Assembly (NCBI RefSeq): GCF_002975435.1
Contig: NZ_PCPT01000009.1
Coordinates: 1 to 64,000, forward strand
Origin: Arthrobacter sp. MYb227
GTDB lineage: Bacteria > Actinomycetota > Actinomycetes > Actinomycetales > Micrococcaceae
DNA: 64,000 nt
Direction of reading: 5' to 3'
Of this stretch, positions 28,700-36,301 are shown one piece after another. Under the pieces are notes generated by a model that saw nothing but the letters and a program-made list of their open reading frames with translations, was not told where the DNA came from and made no database searches. A program made the position numbers and the translations under genes. Position 1 is the stretch's first letter. Every line of letters starts with the position of its first letter.

Positions 28700-28790
28700 C
28701 TCCATTGTTCCTGGCTGTAGCACCGTTCCCTTCGCTGAAGGTGGTTGCTGCGGCGTCACTGAGCCAGATCTCTTAGCCGCTCGTAATGGG
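28700..28790 (-). promoter_or_regulatory. SAM riboswitch directly before acs
   Basis: Minus-strand core: GAGCGGCTAAGAGATCTGG, TGACGCCGCAGCAACC, a hairpin and GGTGCTACAGCCAGG, closed by CCATT/AATGG (28786-28790 with 28702-28706). The acs Shine-Dalgarno GGAG (28700-28703) begins inside the closing stem. This points to translational control. The usual GAGAGA reads AAGAGA here, a small variation from the other four copies. Confidence 0.83.
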
Positions 28791-28810
28791 TAAAGTGGAT
28801 GTACTAGGTC

Positions 28811-29632
28811 CTAAGCCCAGCGTTTAATGGCCTTGCGTTCGGCAAGACCAAGCAGCGCATCGGTAGTTTTTCCGAGGACAGCAAGCAAAATAATTGCCAG
28901 GATCAGCCGGTCAATGCGTCCATTGTTTTGTGAGTCATTGAGGAGGAAACCTAACCCCATGGACGAGGCAATGAGTTCCGCAGCCACTAAAAATAGCCAC
29001 GCCTGCGCCAAGGCAAGACGTAAACCAGAGAAAATTGCCGGTACTACCGCGGGTAACTGAACTGTGGCAAGCAACCTGGTGCCGGATAATCCGAAGGCTC
29101 GTGCCGCTTCAATCAAGTTCTTATCTACATGTCGAAGAGCCAGATAGACCGTCGTAAACACCGGGAAGAACGCGCCGATGATGATCAACGTGACCTTTGA
29201 ATCCTCACCAATTTTCATCCAGAGGATCAGCAGCGGCACCCACGCAAGGGAGGGGACGGCGCGAATGGCACCAATGAAGGGACCAAGAAGTGCATCGGCA
29301 AGATCGGAGAGCCCAACTAAGGCACCAACCGCCAGTCCAAGTAGCGCGCCGATGGCAAAGCCAAGGAGAACACGTTGAGTGGAGATGGCGATGTGTTGGG
29401 CGAGAATCCCGTCTTCTGCGAGTCCTATGGCAGCGGTCAAGACAGAACTAGGTGTTGGCAACTGTGAGGTGCTTGCCCAGCCTAGGGTTGTTGCGGCCTG
29501 CCAAAGTGCTAGTAGCGCCAAGGGCACCAGCATGCCTAGGAAAGTACGTCCCCACCGGGTATGTAGTAGGGGGTTTCCCGATGTTGGATGAGTGCTGAGC
29601 TCCGCTGACGGAACGTCGGTATGCGCAGACAT
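28811..29632 (-). CDS. ABC transporter permease, sulfonate/taurine type (SsuC-like)
   Basis: A 273-residue BPD_transp_1 permease of the SsuC/TauC/NrtB group, with six membrane helices. The group-typical RAVPSLAWVPLLILWMKIGEDSK lies mid-protein, and the EAARAFGLSG cytoplasmic loop contacts the ATPase. The start overlaps the stop of the binding-protein gene (TAATG). It is last gene of a riboswitch-controlled operon: ATPase, binding protein, permease. The order and SAM control point to an organosulfur substrate, but nitrate- or thiamine-precursor-type relatives exist. Confidence 0.85.
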   Translation of the reverse strand: MSAHTDVPSAELSTHPTSGNPLLHTRWGRTFLGMLVPLALLALWQAATTLGWASTSQLPTPSSVLTAAIGLAEDGILAQHIAISTQRVLLGFAIGALLGLAVGALVGLSDLADALLGPFIGAIRAVPSLAWVPLLILWMKIGEDSKVTLIIIGAFFPVFTTVYLALRHVDKNLIEAARAFGLSGTRLLATVQLPAVVPAIFSGLRLALAQAWLFLVAAELIASSMGLGFLLNDSQNNGRIDRLILAIILLAVLGKTTDALLGLAERKAIKRWA

Positions 29633-30660
29633 TAGGAGCCCTTAATCTTTGCGGAGTCTGCCTTCTTGGCGAAGCTGTCATCAAGCAGGGAGTTCAGGGC
29701 CTTATCGACCTGATCCTGTGAATCTACATCTTTGGATTCAACAAAGATTGGCCCAACCGCGGTCAATACCTTGAGCAGGGGTGCACCGGGCACCACATCA
29801 ACGTCGAGGTTTGAGCGTTCCAGAATGACTTTCTCGGCAACTGGCGTTTCGAGGCCCGCAACGTCTGCCAAAATAGCGGCAGTTTCTGCCTCGTTATCTC
29901 CTGCCCACTCACGAGCCTTCTGGTAAGCATCGACTACCGTTTGGGCAATTTCGGGAGACTTGGCCAAGAAATCTTCGGTGGCGTTTAGTGCGCCGTAGGT
30001 ATTGAAATCAAGGTTGCGGTAGATAAGCTGAGCACCTTTTTGCTCGGCACCTGCCATGATCGGATCTAAACCGCTCCAAGCATCAACCGAGCCGTTCTCC
30101 AGAGCCGAACGGCCGTCGGCATGCTGCAAGTTCTGCACGGTGACATCACTTGCTTTCAGACCCGCCTGCTCGAGTGCTTGGAGCAAGAAGAAGTAAGGAT
30201 CGGTTCCCTTAGTTGCAGCGACCTGCTTGCCTTTGAGATCGGTAACTTCCTTGATCGGTGACTCCTTGGCTACGACAAGTGCAGCCCACTCGGGCTGAGA
30301 GTATTGTGCAATCGTCTTGATATCAGCACCATTGGAACGAGCCAGTAGTGCTGCCGATCCAGCAGTTGAACCCACATCAATGGCACCGGCGCGAAGTGCC
30401 TCATTTGCCTTGTTGGACCCGGCAGACTGAACCCATTTAACGGTGACACCTTGGTCCTTGAGCGTTGCTTCGAGCCAGCCCTTGTCTTTGAGCACCAGGC
30501 TCAAAGGGTTGTAAGTCGCAAAATCGATATTTAGAGTTTTGCTTTCGGCGGCGTTAGCGCCACCCGAACCTTCGCCAGCGCAACCGGTGAGCATAGTGGT
30601 GGCTGCGGTGAGTGCGGTTGCGGCGAGAAGGAAACGGCGGGTGAAAAGATTCTTAGGCAT
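29632..30660 (-). CDS. Substrate-binding lipoprotein, sulfonate type (SsuA-like)
   Basis: A 342-residue lipoprotein. The signal peptide has a twin-Arg-like RR in TRRFLLAATAL and a lipobox LTGC near residue 27. The mature part is an NMT1/SsuA-type periplasmic-binding fold: INFATYNPLSLVL-like start, AGSNKANEALRAGAIDVGSTAG, KQVAATKGTDPYFFLLQALEQAG and the DAWSGLDP motif near residue 190. Those features are typical of aliphatic-sulfonate and sulfate-ester binders. It lies between the ATPase and permease genes of the same operon, 86 bp after the ATPase gene. The exact ligand is not deducible. Confidence 0.85.
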   Translation of the reverse strand: MPKNLFTRRFLLAATALTAATTMLTGCAGEGSGGANAAESKTLNIDFATYNPLSLVLKDKGWLEATLKDQGVTVKWVQSAGSNKANEALRAGAIDVGSTAGSAALLARSNGADIKTIAQYSQPEWAALVVAKESPIKEVTDLKGKQVAATKGTDPYFFLLQALEQAGLKASDVTVQNLQHADGRSALENGSVDAWSGLDPIMAGAEQKGAQLIYRNLDFNTYGALNATEDFLAKSPEIAQTVVDAYQKAREWAGDNEAETAAILADVAGLETPVAEKVILERSNLDVDVVPGAPLLKVLTAVGPIFVESKDVDSQDQVDKALNSLLDDSFAKKADSAKIKGS

Positions 30661-30746
30661 GGGGGGATGATCCTTGCGAGTAAAAGAGCGAGTTTGAATG
30701 ACCGCTTGTTCAAGCGGTTAAGAATGGTGACGCAAAAAGATAAGAG

Positions 30747-31571
30747 TTAGTGCCGGCCCGAATCGACGCCGAGCGACGCTAAGAGCGAGCTACGCATTCG
30801 GCCGAGGTCTTCGGCATTGCGATGACGCGGACGAGCCCCGGGTACCGTGAGTAATTGAGAGACCGTTGCCGCAGCCTGTCCTGGTTCGCGACCCAAGACC
30901 AAAATTCGGTCCGCTAACTGCAAGGCTTCATCAACATCGTGGGTTACCAACAAAACTGTAGTTGGGTAAGCCCGATGGATATCAAGCAAAAGATCCTGCA
31001 TTTTTAGCCGGGTGAGGGCATCGAGGGCACCGAACGGTTCGTCAAGAAGCAAAACACCAGGGCGGCGTGCAAGCGCACGTGCCAAAGAAGCACGTTGAGC
31101 CATGCCACCTGAGATCTCGCGGGGACGCAAAGAGCTATGTCCATCAAGTTCAACTAACCGCAACAGCTCTGCGACGCGTGCAGTGCCTTCCTTACGGTCA
31201 GTTCCTTGAGGTAGGCCGAGTGCTACGTTCTTTTCGATCGATTGCCAAGGCAACAACCGAGGTTCTTGGAATGCAACTGCGCATCGTGTATCCAGACCTG
31301 AGACCGGTGTGCCGTCGATGAAAACGGTGCCTGCCGTAGGGTTGTCGAGTCCTGAAACTGCGCGTAGAAGTGTCGATTTTCCGCAACCGCTGGGACCTAG
31401 AATTGCTAGAACTTCACCGGGGGTGACGGTGAGGTTGACGTCGCGAAGGACCTGGCGGCTTTCTTTGCCGACGGCAAAACTGCGCCCAACACCGCTAAAG
31501 GTGACGCTCAGCGAAGCATTGTCATGCTTATTCGGGTTGGCAAGGATTGGGCGGTCAAGCGTAGAAGTCAC
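30747..31571 (-). CDS. ABC transporter ATPase, sulfonate type (SsuB-like)
   Basis: A 274-residue ATPase. Walker A GPSGCGKST, Q-loop AFQEPRLLPW (typical of SsuB/TauB), signature SGGMAQRASLARAL (a variant of LSGGQ), Walker B VLLLDEPFGALD and the H-loop LLVTHDVDEAL are all present. The start is GTG 31571. GGAG lies five bases upstream and overlaps the closing stem of a SAM riboswitch, so translation is likely regulated directly. It is first gene of the three-gene importer operon. Confidence 0.9.
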   Translation of the reverse strand: MTSTLDRPILANPNKHDNASLSVTFSGVGRSFAVGKESRQVLRDVNLTVTPGEVLAILGPSGCGKSTLLRAVSGLDNPTAGTVFIDGTPVSGLDTRCAVAFQEPRLLPWQSIEKNVALGLPQGTDRKEGTARVAELLRLVELDGHSSLRPREISGGMAQRASLARALARRPGVLLLDEPFGALDALTRLKMQDLLLDIHRAYPTTVLLVTHDVDEALQLADRILVLGREPGQAAATVSQLLTVPGARPRHRNAEDLGRMRSSLLASLGVDSGRH

Positions 31572-31576
31572 GATCT

Positions 31577-31663
31577 CTCCATCGGTCCTGGCGGTAGCAC
31601 CGGCCTCGAATGAGGTGGTTGCTGCGGCGTCAAAGAGCCAGATCTCTCGGCCGCTCGGGATGG
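31577..31663 (-). promoter_or_regulatory. SAM riboswitch before the sulfonate-type ABC operon
   Basis: Minus-strand core: GAGCGGCCGAGAGATCTGG, TGACGCCGCAGCAACC, hairpin, then GGTGCTACCGCCAGG. The closing stem pairs 31659-31663 with 31579-31583. The GGAG at 31577-31580 serves as Shine-Dalgarno for GTG 31571, so ligand binding would trap it. Confidence 0.87.
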
Positions 31664-32090
31664 GGTATGTCTTAATACAAGTCGATCGGATGACACATAA
31701 TCAAATCCGTCGTAATGTGACGAAAAGTTCGACCGGGCACTCTTTGGGCGTGGTGCAATCAAATAATCTTCGACAAATACCAAGTTTTCTATTCTTCTTT
31801 TTTGGTGGATTACTGATGGTTAAGGCCCAGAGAAATGGAACTCAGGGTTGGGCGCAACTCCCGTCGTTCCGGTTCCTAATGAGCGTTTACTGTCGACGGC
31901 ACGCAAGCCAGATGCCGAGGTAGTTGCCCAGGGGAAGGCTCGAACTTTTGCCCCGCGATTCTTGAACTTCCTGTGTGAACGAACCAGTAAAAGCCTCAAA
32001 AATGCGTCTCAAATCCGTTGTTTTCGTTGCCTTATGTGACTTGTTGGGTTGGCCACTGGGCTAGTTGCCATGTAGAAATGTGACCAACAA
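31664..32090. other. Divergent promoter region between two SAM riboswitches
   Basis: About 430 bp without a credible gene. It must hold the promoters of the minus-strand ABC operon and the plus-strand monooxygenase operon. AT-rich tracts near 31790-31810 are visible. I see no clear operator palindrome and assign no specific -10/-35 pair. Confidence 0.5.
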
Positions 32091-32183
32091 CCATCCAGAG
32101 CGGCCGAGAGATCTGGCTCTATGACGCCGCAGCAACCCCTCCCCTTAATTGGGCGGTAGGTGCTCACGCCAGAACCGATGGAG
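32091..32183 (+). promoter_or_regulatory. SAM riboswitch before the first monooxygenase pair
   Basis: The closing stem pairs CCATC 32091-32095 with GATGG 32177-32181. The core reads GAGCGGCCGAGAGATCTGG, TGACGCCGCAGCAACC, hairpin, then GGTGCTCACGCCAG. GGAG at 32180-32183 is the Shine-Dalgarno of ATG 32192 and overlaps the stem, so control is probably translational. Confidence 0.87.
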
Positions 32184-32191
32184 AAAGAATT

Positions 32192-33529
32192 ATGGCGCTC
32201 GAATCCCCCTTGCATTCCTTTGATATTGAAACCGACCCCAATATTTTTGGTGCGGTTTCCTTGGAAGCACTTGCCGATAACACTCCTGCCAGGCACCTGC
32301 TTAAGCTAACCCCTGGCATTCCGACTAATGGGCACTACGACGAATTAGCAGCAATTTTCCGTCCGGTTTTTGCGCAGATTACTACCGGGGCCAACGAGCG
32401 CGACGCAAAGCGAATACTTCCCTTTGAACAGGTTGGCTGGCTGAACAAGATCCGTTTTGGTGCCTTGCGCATCCCGGAGAACGAGGGAGGCTACGGGGCT
32501 AGTCTCTCGGATCTGTTCCGGTTGCTCATTGAGCTTGCCGAGGCCGACTCTCACGTTGCGCATCTATGGCGCGCGCATTTTGCTTTTGTTGAATCTGTTT
32601 TGCTTTTCAAGGACCTCGCAGTGCGCGGCCGCTGGACCGAACGCATCTCAGGCGGTCAGATAATTGGCAATGCTTACACCGAACGTGGTGGCAACACGCT
32701 TGGCACGTTGAATACTAAACTTGATGAACACGGAGACCGGTTACGAGTCACCGGCGAAAAATACTATTGCACCGGCACCATTTACGCGGACTGGGTAGCT
32801 GTTGCCGCTTCACACCCAACCCGAGCCGGTAGGCAGATAGCTCTAGTCTCAACTCAACATTCCGGCGTCAAAATTTATGATGACTGGGATGGTTTTGGTC
32901 AGCAGCTCACCGGAACCGGGTCAACAACATTCGACAGTGTCCCGGTAGATACCCTGCTGCCCGAAGAACAACAGATCAATGATCCAGAATCGGCAATTTT
33001 TCAGCTCGTGCTGTTGGCAGTACAGGCCGGAATTACTCGTGCAGCACTCAATGATGTGCGCTCTGCGGTGCAATCACGTACCCGAACGTTCAGCACCGGA
33101 ACCGGCGTCCCGGTACGCAACGAACCACAGGTGCTGCAACTAGTTGGCGAAATTTCTGCAACAGCATTTGCCGTTGATTCGGTGGTGCTTGCAGCGGTCG
33201 GTGAGATCGAGATTGCGGTTGCCGATGATTCACTGAGTGCCGTCGAGCGGTTTGCCGTATGTGAGCTTGCCGCCAACCGTGCCCAGAGCGTTGTACAACC
33301 TCTAACGCTCTCGGCAGCAACCAAACTCTTTGACGGGTTGGGAGCTTCGGCAACTGCCAGTGGTTGCAATCTTGATCGGCACTGGCGCAATGCCCGGACA
33401 GTTGCCACTCATAATCCAGCGATCTACAAGTCACGCATTGTTGGTGATTACGAGGTCAATGGCACCGCGCCCAAACGGCTCAACGCCATAGGGGACCTTA
33501 GCCGGCCCCAGAATTCCTCGGACTACTAG
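32192..33529 (+). CDS. SfnB/DszC-like flavin-dependent monooxygenase (acyl-CoA dehydrogenase fold)
   Basis: A 445-residue acyl-CoA-dehydrogenase-fold protein of the SfnB/DszC type, which use reduced FMN and oxygen on sulfur compounds instead of dehydrogenating acyl-CoA. Landmarks are the FRLLIELAEADSHVAHLWRAHFAFVE helix, GNAYTERGG, GEKYYCTG, the DDWDGFGQQLTGTGST loop and the C-terminal DRHWRNARTVATHNP, with the His/Arg pattern of this group. An extra N-terminal extension of about 45 residues is absent from the paralogue at 41580. A SAM riboswitch abuts the start. The partner at 33618 is a second flavin monooxygenase. No flavin reductase gene is nearby. Confidence 0.83.
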   Translation: MALESPLHSFDIETDPNIFGAVSLEALADNTPARHLLKLTPGIPTNGHYDELAAIFRPVFAQITTGANERDAKRILPFEQVGWLNKIRFGALRIPENEGGYGASLSDLFRLLIELAEADSHVAHLWRAHFAFVESVLLFKDLAVRGRWTERISGGQIIGNAYTERGGNTLGTLNTKLDEHGDRLRVTGEKYYCTGTIYADWVAVAASHPTRAGRQIALVSTQHSGVKIYDDWDGFGQQLTGTGSTTFDSVPVDTLLPEEQQINDPESAIFQLVLLAVQAGITRAALNDVRSAVQSRTRTFSTGTGVPVRNEPQVLQLVGEISATAFAVDSVVLAAVGEIEIAVADDSLSAVERFAVCELAANRAQSVVQPLTLSAATKLFDGLGASATASGCNLDRHWRNARTVATHNPAIYKSRIVGDYEVNGTAPKRLNAIGDLSRPQNSSDY

Positions 33530-33617
33530 TACTTCTTTAAATTCAAGGCTCCTTGCAAGCACGCAAGAAATCGTTCTACTCCCTTTGCCCACTCCTACCC
33601 GCACGTGAAGGAATACT

Positions 33618-35021
33618 ATGAGCAATACTCCAGCCAAGCGCCAGATCCGTTTCAATGCCTTCGACATGAACTGTGTTGGTCACCAATCTCCGGGTCTGTG
33701 GAAGCACCCGAAAGATCAGTCCGCTCGGTACAAAGATCTTTCCTACTGGACCGAGCTTGCAAAGACCCTAGAAAAGGGCAAGTTTGACGGCATCTTCATC
33801 GCCGATGTGTTGGGCACCTACGACGTCTTCGGCGGTTCAAACGAGGTTCCCTTGCGCGCTGGAACCCAGGTACCGGTCAACGACCCATTTATGCTGGTCT
33901 CGGCCATGGCAGCGGTGACCGAGAACCTTGGCTTCGGTGTTACAGCCGGAACCGGATACGAACATCCCTACCCATTCGCACGCCGTCTGGCCACCCTCGA
34001 TCACTTGACCCAGGGCCGCATCGGCTGGAATGTTGTCACCGGCTATTTGCCCTCCGCCGCCCGAAATATGGGCCAAGAAGATCAGCTTGAACACGATGAA
34101 CGCTACAACCACGCAGACGAGTACCTTGAAGTCATCTACAAGCTGCTCGAAGGCTCGTGGGAAGAAGACGCTGTGGTTCGGGATGCGGAACGCGGTATCT
34201 TCACAGACCCGGCCAAGGTGCACGAGATTAACCACGAGGGCAAGTACTTCAAGGTCCCGGGCATCGCCATTACCGAACCAAGCCCGCAGCGCACCCCGGT
34301 TATTTTCCAGGCGGGAACCTCATCGCGTGGACTGAAATTTGCTTCCGAAAACGCGGAAGCGGTCTTTGTTACTTCGCCAACCAAGGAACTGCTCAAGGCA
34401 ACAGTCACGAAGATCCGTGACGAGGTTGAGGCGGCGGGGCGCGATCGCTACGACGTACGCATCTATGCCATGCAGACGATCATTACCGATGTTGATTCGG
34501 CAGCGGCGCAGGAAAAGTTCGAGGACTACAAGTCCTATGCGGATATTGATGGCGCGCTAGCGCTGATCTCCGGTTGGATGGGTGTGGACCTTTCCACCTA
34601 CGGACCGGATGACGTGATCGGTGCAAACGTGAAGTCCAATGCCATCCAGTCCTCAGTTGCCACCTTCCAAAAGGCAAGCGGCGATGACGGAAACCCGTGG
34701 ACGATTCGTCAGCTTGCCGAATGGGTTGGTGTTGGTGGGTTTGGTCCCATCACCGTTGGTTCCCCCACGGAGGTTGCCGACAAGCTCATTGAGTGGGTTG
34801 AAGATACTGACGTTGACGGCTTCAACCTTGCCTACGCCATTACCCCGGGAACCTTTGACGACATCGTTGAATTCATTGTTCCGGAGTTGCAAGCTCGAGG
34901 CGTTTACCAGAGCGAATACTCGGAAGGCACCTTGCGCAATAAACTCTTTGGCAAGGGTGATCGCGTGCAGAATACGCACCGTGCGGCAAACTACCGCTTT
35001 GCCAATGCTGTAAGCAAATAG
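33618..35021 (+). CDS. NtaA/SnaA/DszA-family FMN-dependent monooxygenase
   Basis: A 467-residue bacterial-luciferase-like monooxygenase. Family marks: IRFNAFDMNCVGHQSPGLWKHP at the start, KFDGIFIADVLG, the LATLDHLTQGRIGWNVVT core, the ADEYLEVIYKLLEGSW helix and a late GPITVGSPTEVADKL. DszA, NtaA and dimethylsulfide monooxygenase belong here and need FMNH2 supplied by a separate reductase. The substrate is likely an organosulfur compound cleaved to sulfite or thiol, given riboswitch control; this is inference. It follows the SfnB-like gene after 88 bp, and a paralogous pair lies at 41580-44234. Confidence 0.85.
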   Translation: MSNTPAKRQIRFNAFDMNCVGHQSPGLWKHPKDQSARYKDLSYWTELAKTLEKGKFDGIFIADVLGTYDVFGGSNEVPLRAGTQVPVNDPFMLVSAMAAVTENLGFGVTAGTGYEHPYPFARRLATLDHLTQGRIGWNVVTGYLPSAARNMGQEDQLEHDERYNHADEYLEVIYKLLEGSWEEDAVVRDAERGIFTDPAKVHEINHEGKYFKVPGIAITEPSPQRTPVIFQAGTSSRGLKFASENAEAVFVTSPTKELLKATVTKIRDEVEAAGRDRYDVRIYAMQTIITDVDSAAAQEKFEDYKSYADIDGALALISGWMGVDLSTYGPDDVIGANVKSNAIQSSVATFQKASGDDGNPWTIRQLAEWVGVGGFGPITVGSPTEVADKLIEWVEDTDVDGFNLAYAITPGTFDDIVEFIVPELQARGVYQSEYSEGTLRNKLFGKGDRVQNTHRAANYRFANAVSK

Positions 35022-35041
35022 GCGGTTAGCAAGTTGCCAAG

Positions 35042-35079
35042 GGTTGGGGAGAATTCTGTTGGAGGAATTCTCCCCAACC
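35042..35079. terminator. 15-bp perfect bidirectional terminator
   Basis: Arms GGTTGGGGAGAATTC (35042-35056) and 35065-35079 are exact complements. They sit between the monooxygenase stop and the convergent DUF1345 gene. Confidence 0.88.
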
Positions 35080-35083
35080 ATCG

Positions 35084-35734
35084 TTAAGCGGCGAGGCTCA
35101 CCACAAGGTTGATGGTGGTGGCCACGATGCCGGTTCCAAAAACGAAGGCCAAGAGACTGTGTCTGAAGACCGTTGACCGCATCTGTGAGTTGGTGATGAT
35201 GGTATCCGAAACTTGGTAGGTCATGCCCACGCTGAAGGCCATATACGCAATGTCCATATAGCGTGGTGGTTCGTCTTGGTTGAAGCCAATTCCGCCGGGC
35301 TCACCGTCGTAGTAGATCATTGCGTAGCGCAGGGTAAAGAGCGTATGAACCATGAGCCACGACATTGCCGTGCAGCTCATGGCCAGCAGGGCAAGAACCA
35401 ACCGAGACGCGCCAACTACATCTTTGCTGCCAATCATCACCAGCACCACTGCCGCCAGCGAGCCAAGCGCCGCCAACAAAATTAGAAGGTCGGTGGTTCG
35501 AAACCCGGGATCTTCTTCCCTTGCATGAGCGGCGGTCCGAAGATGATCCATTGGCGCAATGGTGGACCACACCGAAGAGTTATAGACAATTGCCGCTGCG
35601 GTCCATCCGACAGCAGGCGCGTAAAACCACTCGCCAAAGGAACCAGTGAGAATGGCGGCGGCCACACCGCTTAGAACCATGCCAAGCAGGCGCCATCTGC
35701 GATGGCGCGTCCGTCTTGATTGTGTGCTGTCCAT
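35084..35734 (-). CDS. DUF1345 membrane protein
   Basis: A membrane protein of about 216 residues with five or six hydrophobic segments. It carries the DUF1345 hallmarks VHTLFTLRYAMIYY, YMDIAYMAFSVGMTYQVSDT and a late RSTVFRHSLLAFVFGTGIVATTIN. The function of the family is unknown. Several in-frame Met codons exist upstream to 35773 and none has a convincing ribosome binding site. I use ATG 35734, which matches family length. It is convergent with the monooxygenase operon and otherwise isolated, so it is probably unrelated to sulfur use. Confidence 0.75.
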   Translation of the reverse strand: MDSTQSRRTRHRRWRLLGMVLSGVAAAILTGSFGEWFYAPAVGWTAAAIVYNSSVWSTIAPMDHLRTAAHAREEDPGFRTTDLLILLAALGSLAAVVLVMIGSKDVVGASRLVLALLAMSCTAMSWLMVHTLFTLRYAMIYYDGEPGGIGFNQDEPPRYMDIAYMAFSVGMTYQVSDTIITNSQMRSTVFRHSLLAFVFGTGIVATTINLVVSLAA

Positions 35735-35773
35735 GAACGTGATCATTCCACACGCCATTTGTAGAAACGCCAT

Positions 35774-36100
35774 TGCTGTTGCGGAAAGACACGGTGCCTC
35801 CGCGGTATGAACTTGATGATTAGGACCCTCTAATCGTCAAGATTTAGACAATATACAGAATTCTTGTCAATTACGGTGCTGGCTTCCACGGCATTTTCAA
35901 CATGAAGCAACCGCGACGCAAGTCCATGCCGAGTAGGTATGTCATGAAGTGACTTATGACGTTTTGTTACTTGATTCGATGCCCCAAAGCCGCATCTGAG
36001 TCGATTTATTTCACGAACAGGCGTTTTTGATTGGTCATATCGAAGAATCTGCAACACACTTGAATTGTTCGCTATCGATAACTTGTCGAAGTTGAACACA
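35774..36100. other. Intergenic region upstream of the oligopeptide-type ABC operon
   Basis: About 330 bp, AT-richer than its surroundings, without a supportable gene. It must contain the promoter of the riboswitch-led operon. Possible promoter elements near 36059-36083 are not convincing enough to call. Confidence 0.45.
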
Positions 36101-36189
36101 CCATCCAGAGCGACTGAGAGACCTGGCTCGTTGACGTCGCAGCAACCACCTCCGTAATTGGAGACCGGTGCTACCGCCAGGACCGATGG
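36101..36189 (+). promoter_or_regulatory. SAM riboswitch of the oligopeptide-type ABC/monooxygenase operon
   Basis: The closing stem pairs CCATC 36101-36105 with GATGG 36185-36189. The core reads GAGCGACTGAGAGACCTGG, TGACGTCGCAGCAACC, hairpin, then GGTGCTACCGCCAGG. The C-to-T changes in P2 are compensated (GCGAC with GTCGC), supporting a real RNA structure. The first gene starts 112 nt downstream, so the expression platform is separate from the aptamer. Confidence 0.87.
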
Positions 36190-36274
36190 AGATAGCCAAA
36201 CTCTGCGCCGGTCCGCCGACCTATAACCATGTCCGTATGGTTACCGGTTGACTGATCCGCCATGCCGCGGCGTT

Positions 36275-36293
36275 CCTCGGGTAAACCGAGAGG
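36275..36293 (+). promoter_or_regulatory. Hairpin that can hide the ribosome binding site
   Basis: CCTCGG (36275-36280) can pair with CCGAGAGG (36286-36293) around GTAAA. The right arm contains the GAGAGG Shine-Dalgarno of the binding-protein ATG at 36302. A second small stem, AACCAT/ATGGTT, lies near 36226-36243. These could be the expression platform of the upstream riboswitch. Confidence 0.55.
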
Positions 36294-36301
36294 AAATACT
36301 C

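Noticed and set aside
32192-33529. Ordinary acyl-CoA dehydrogenase of fatty-acid oxidation
   Set aside because: The C-terminal RHWRNARTVATHNP pattern, the paired luciferase-like enzyme and SAM control fit the SfnB/DszC monooxygenase group better.
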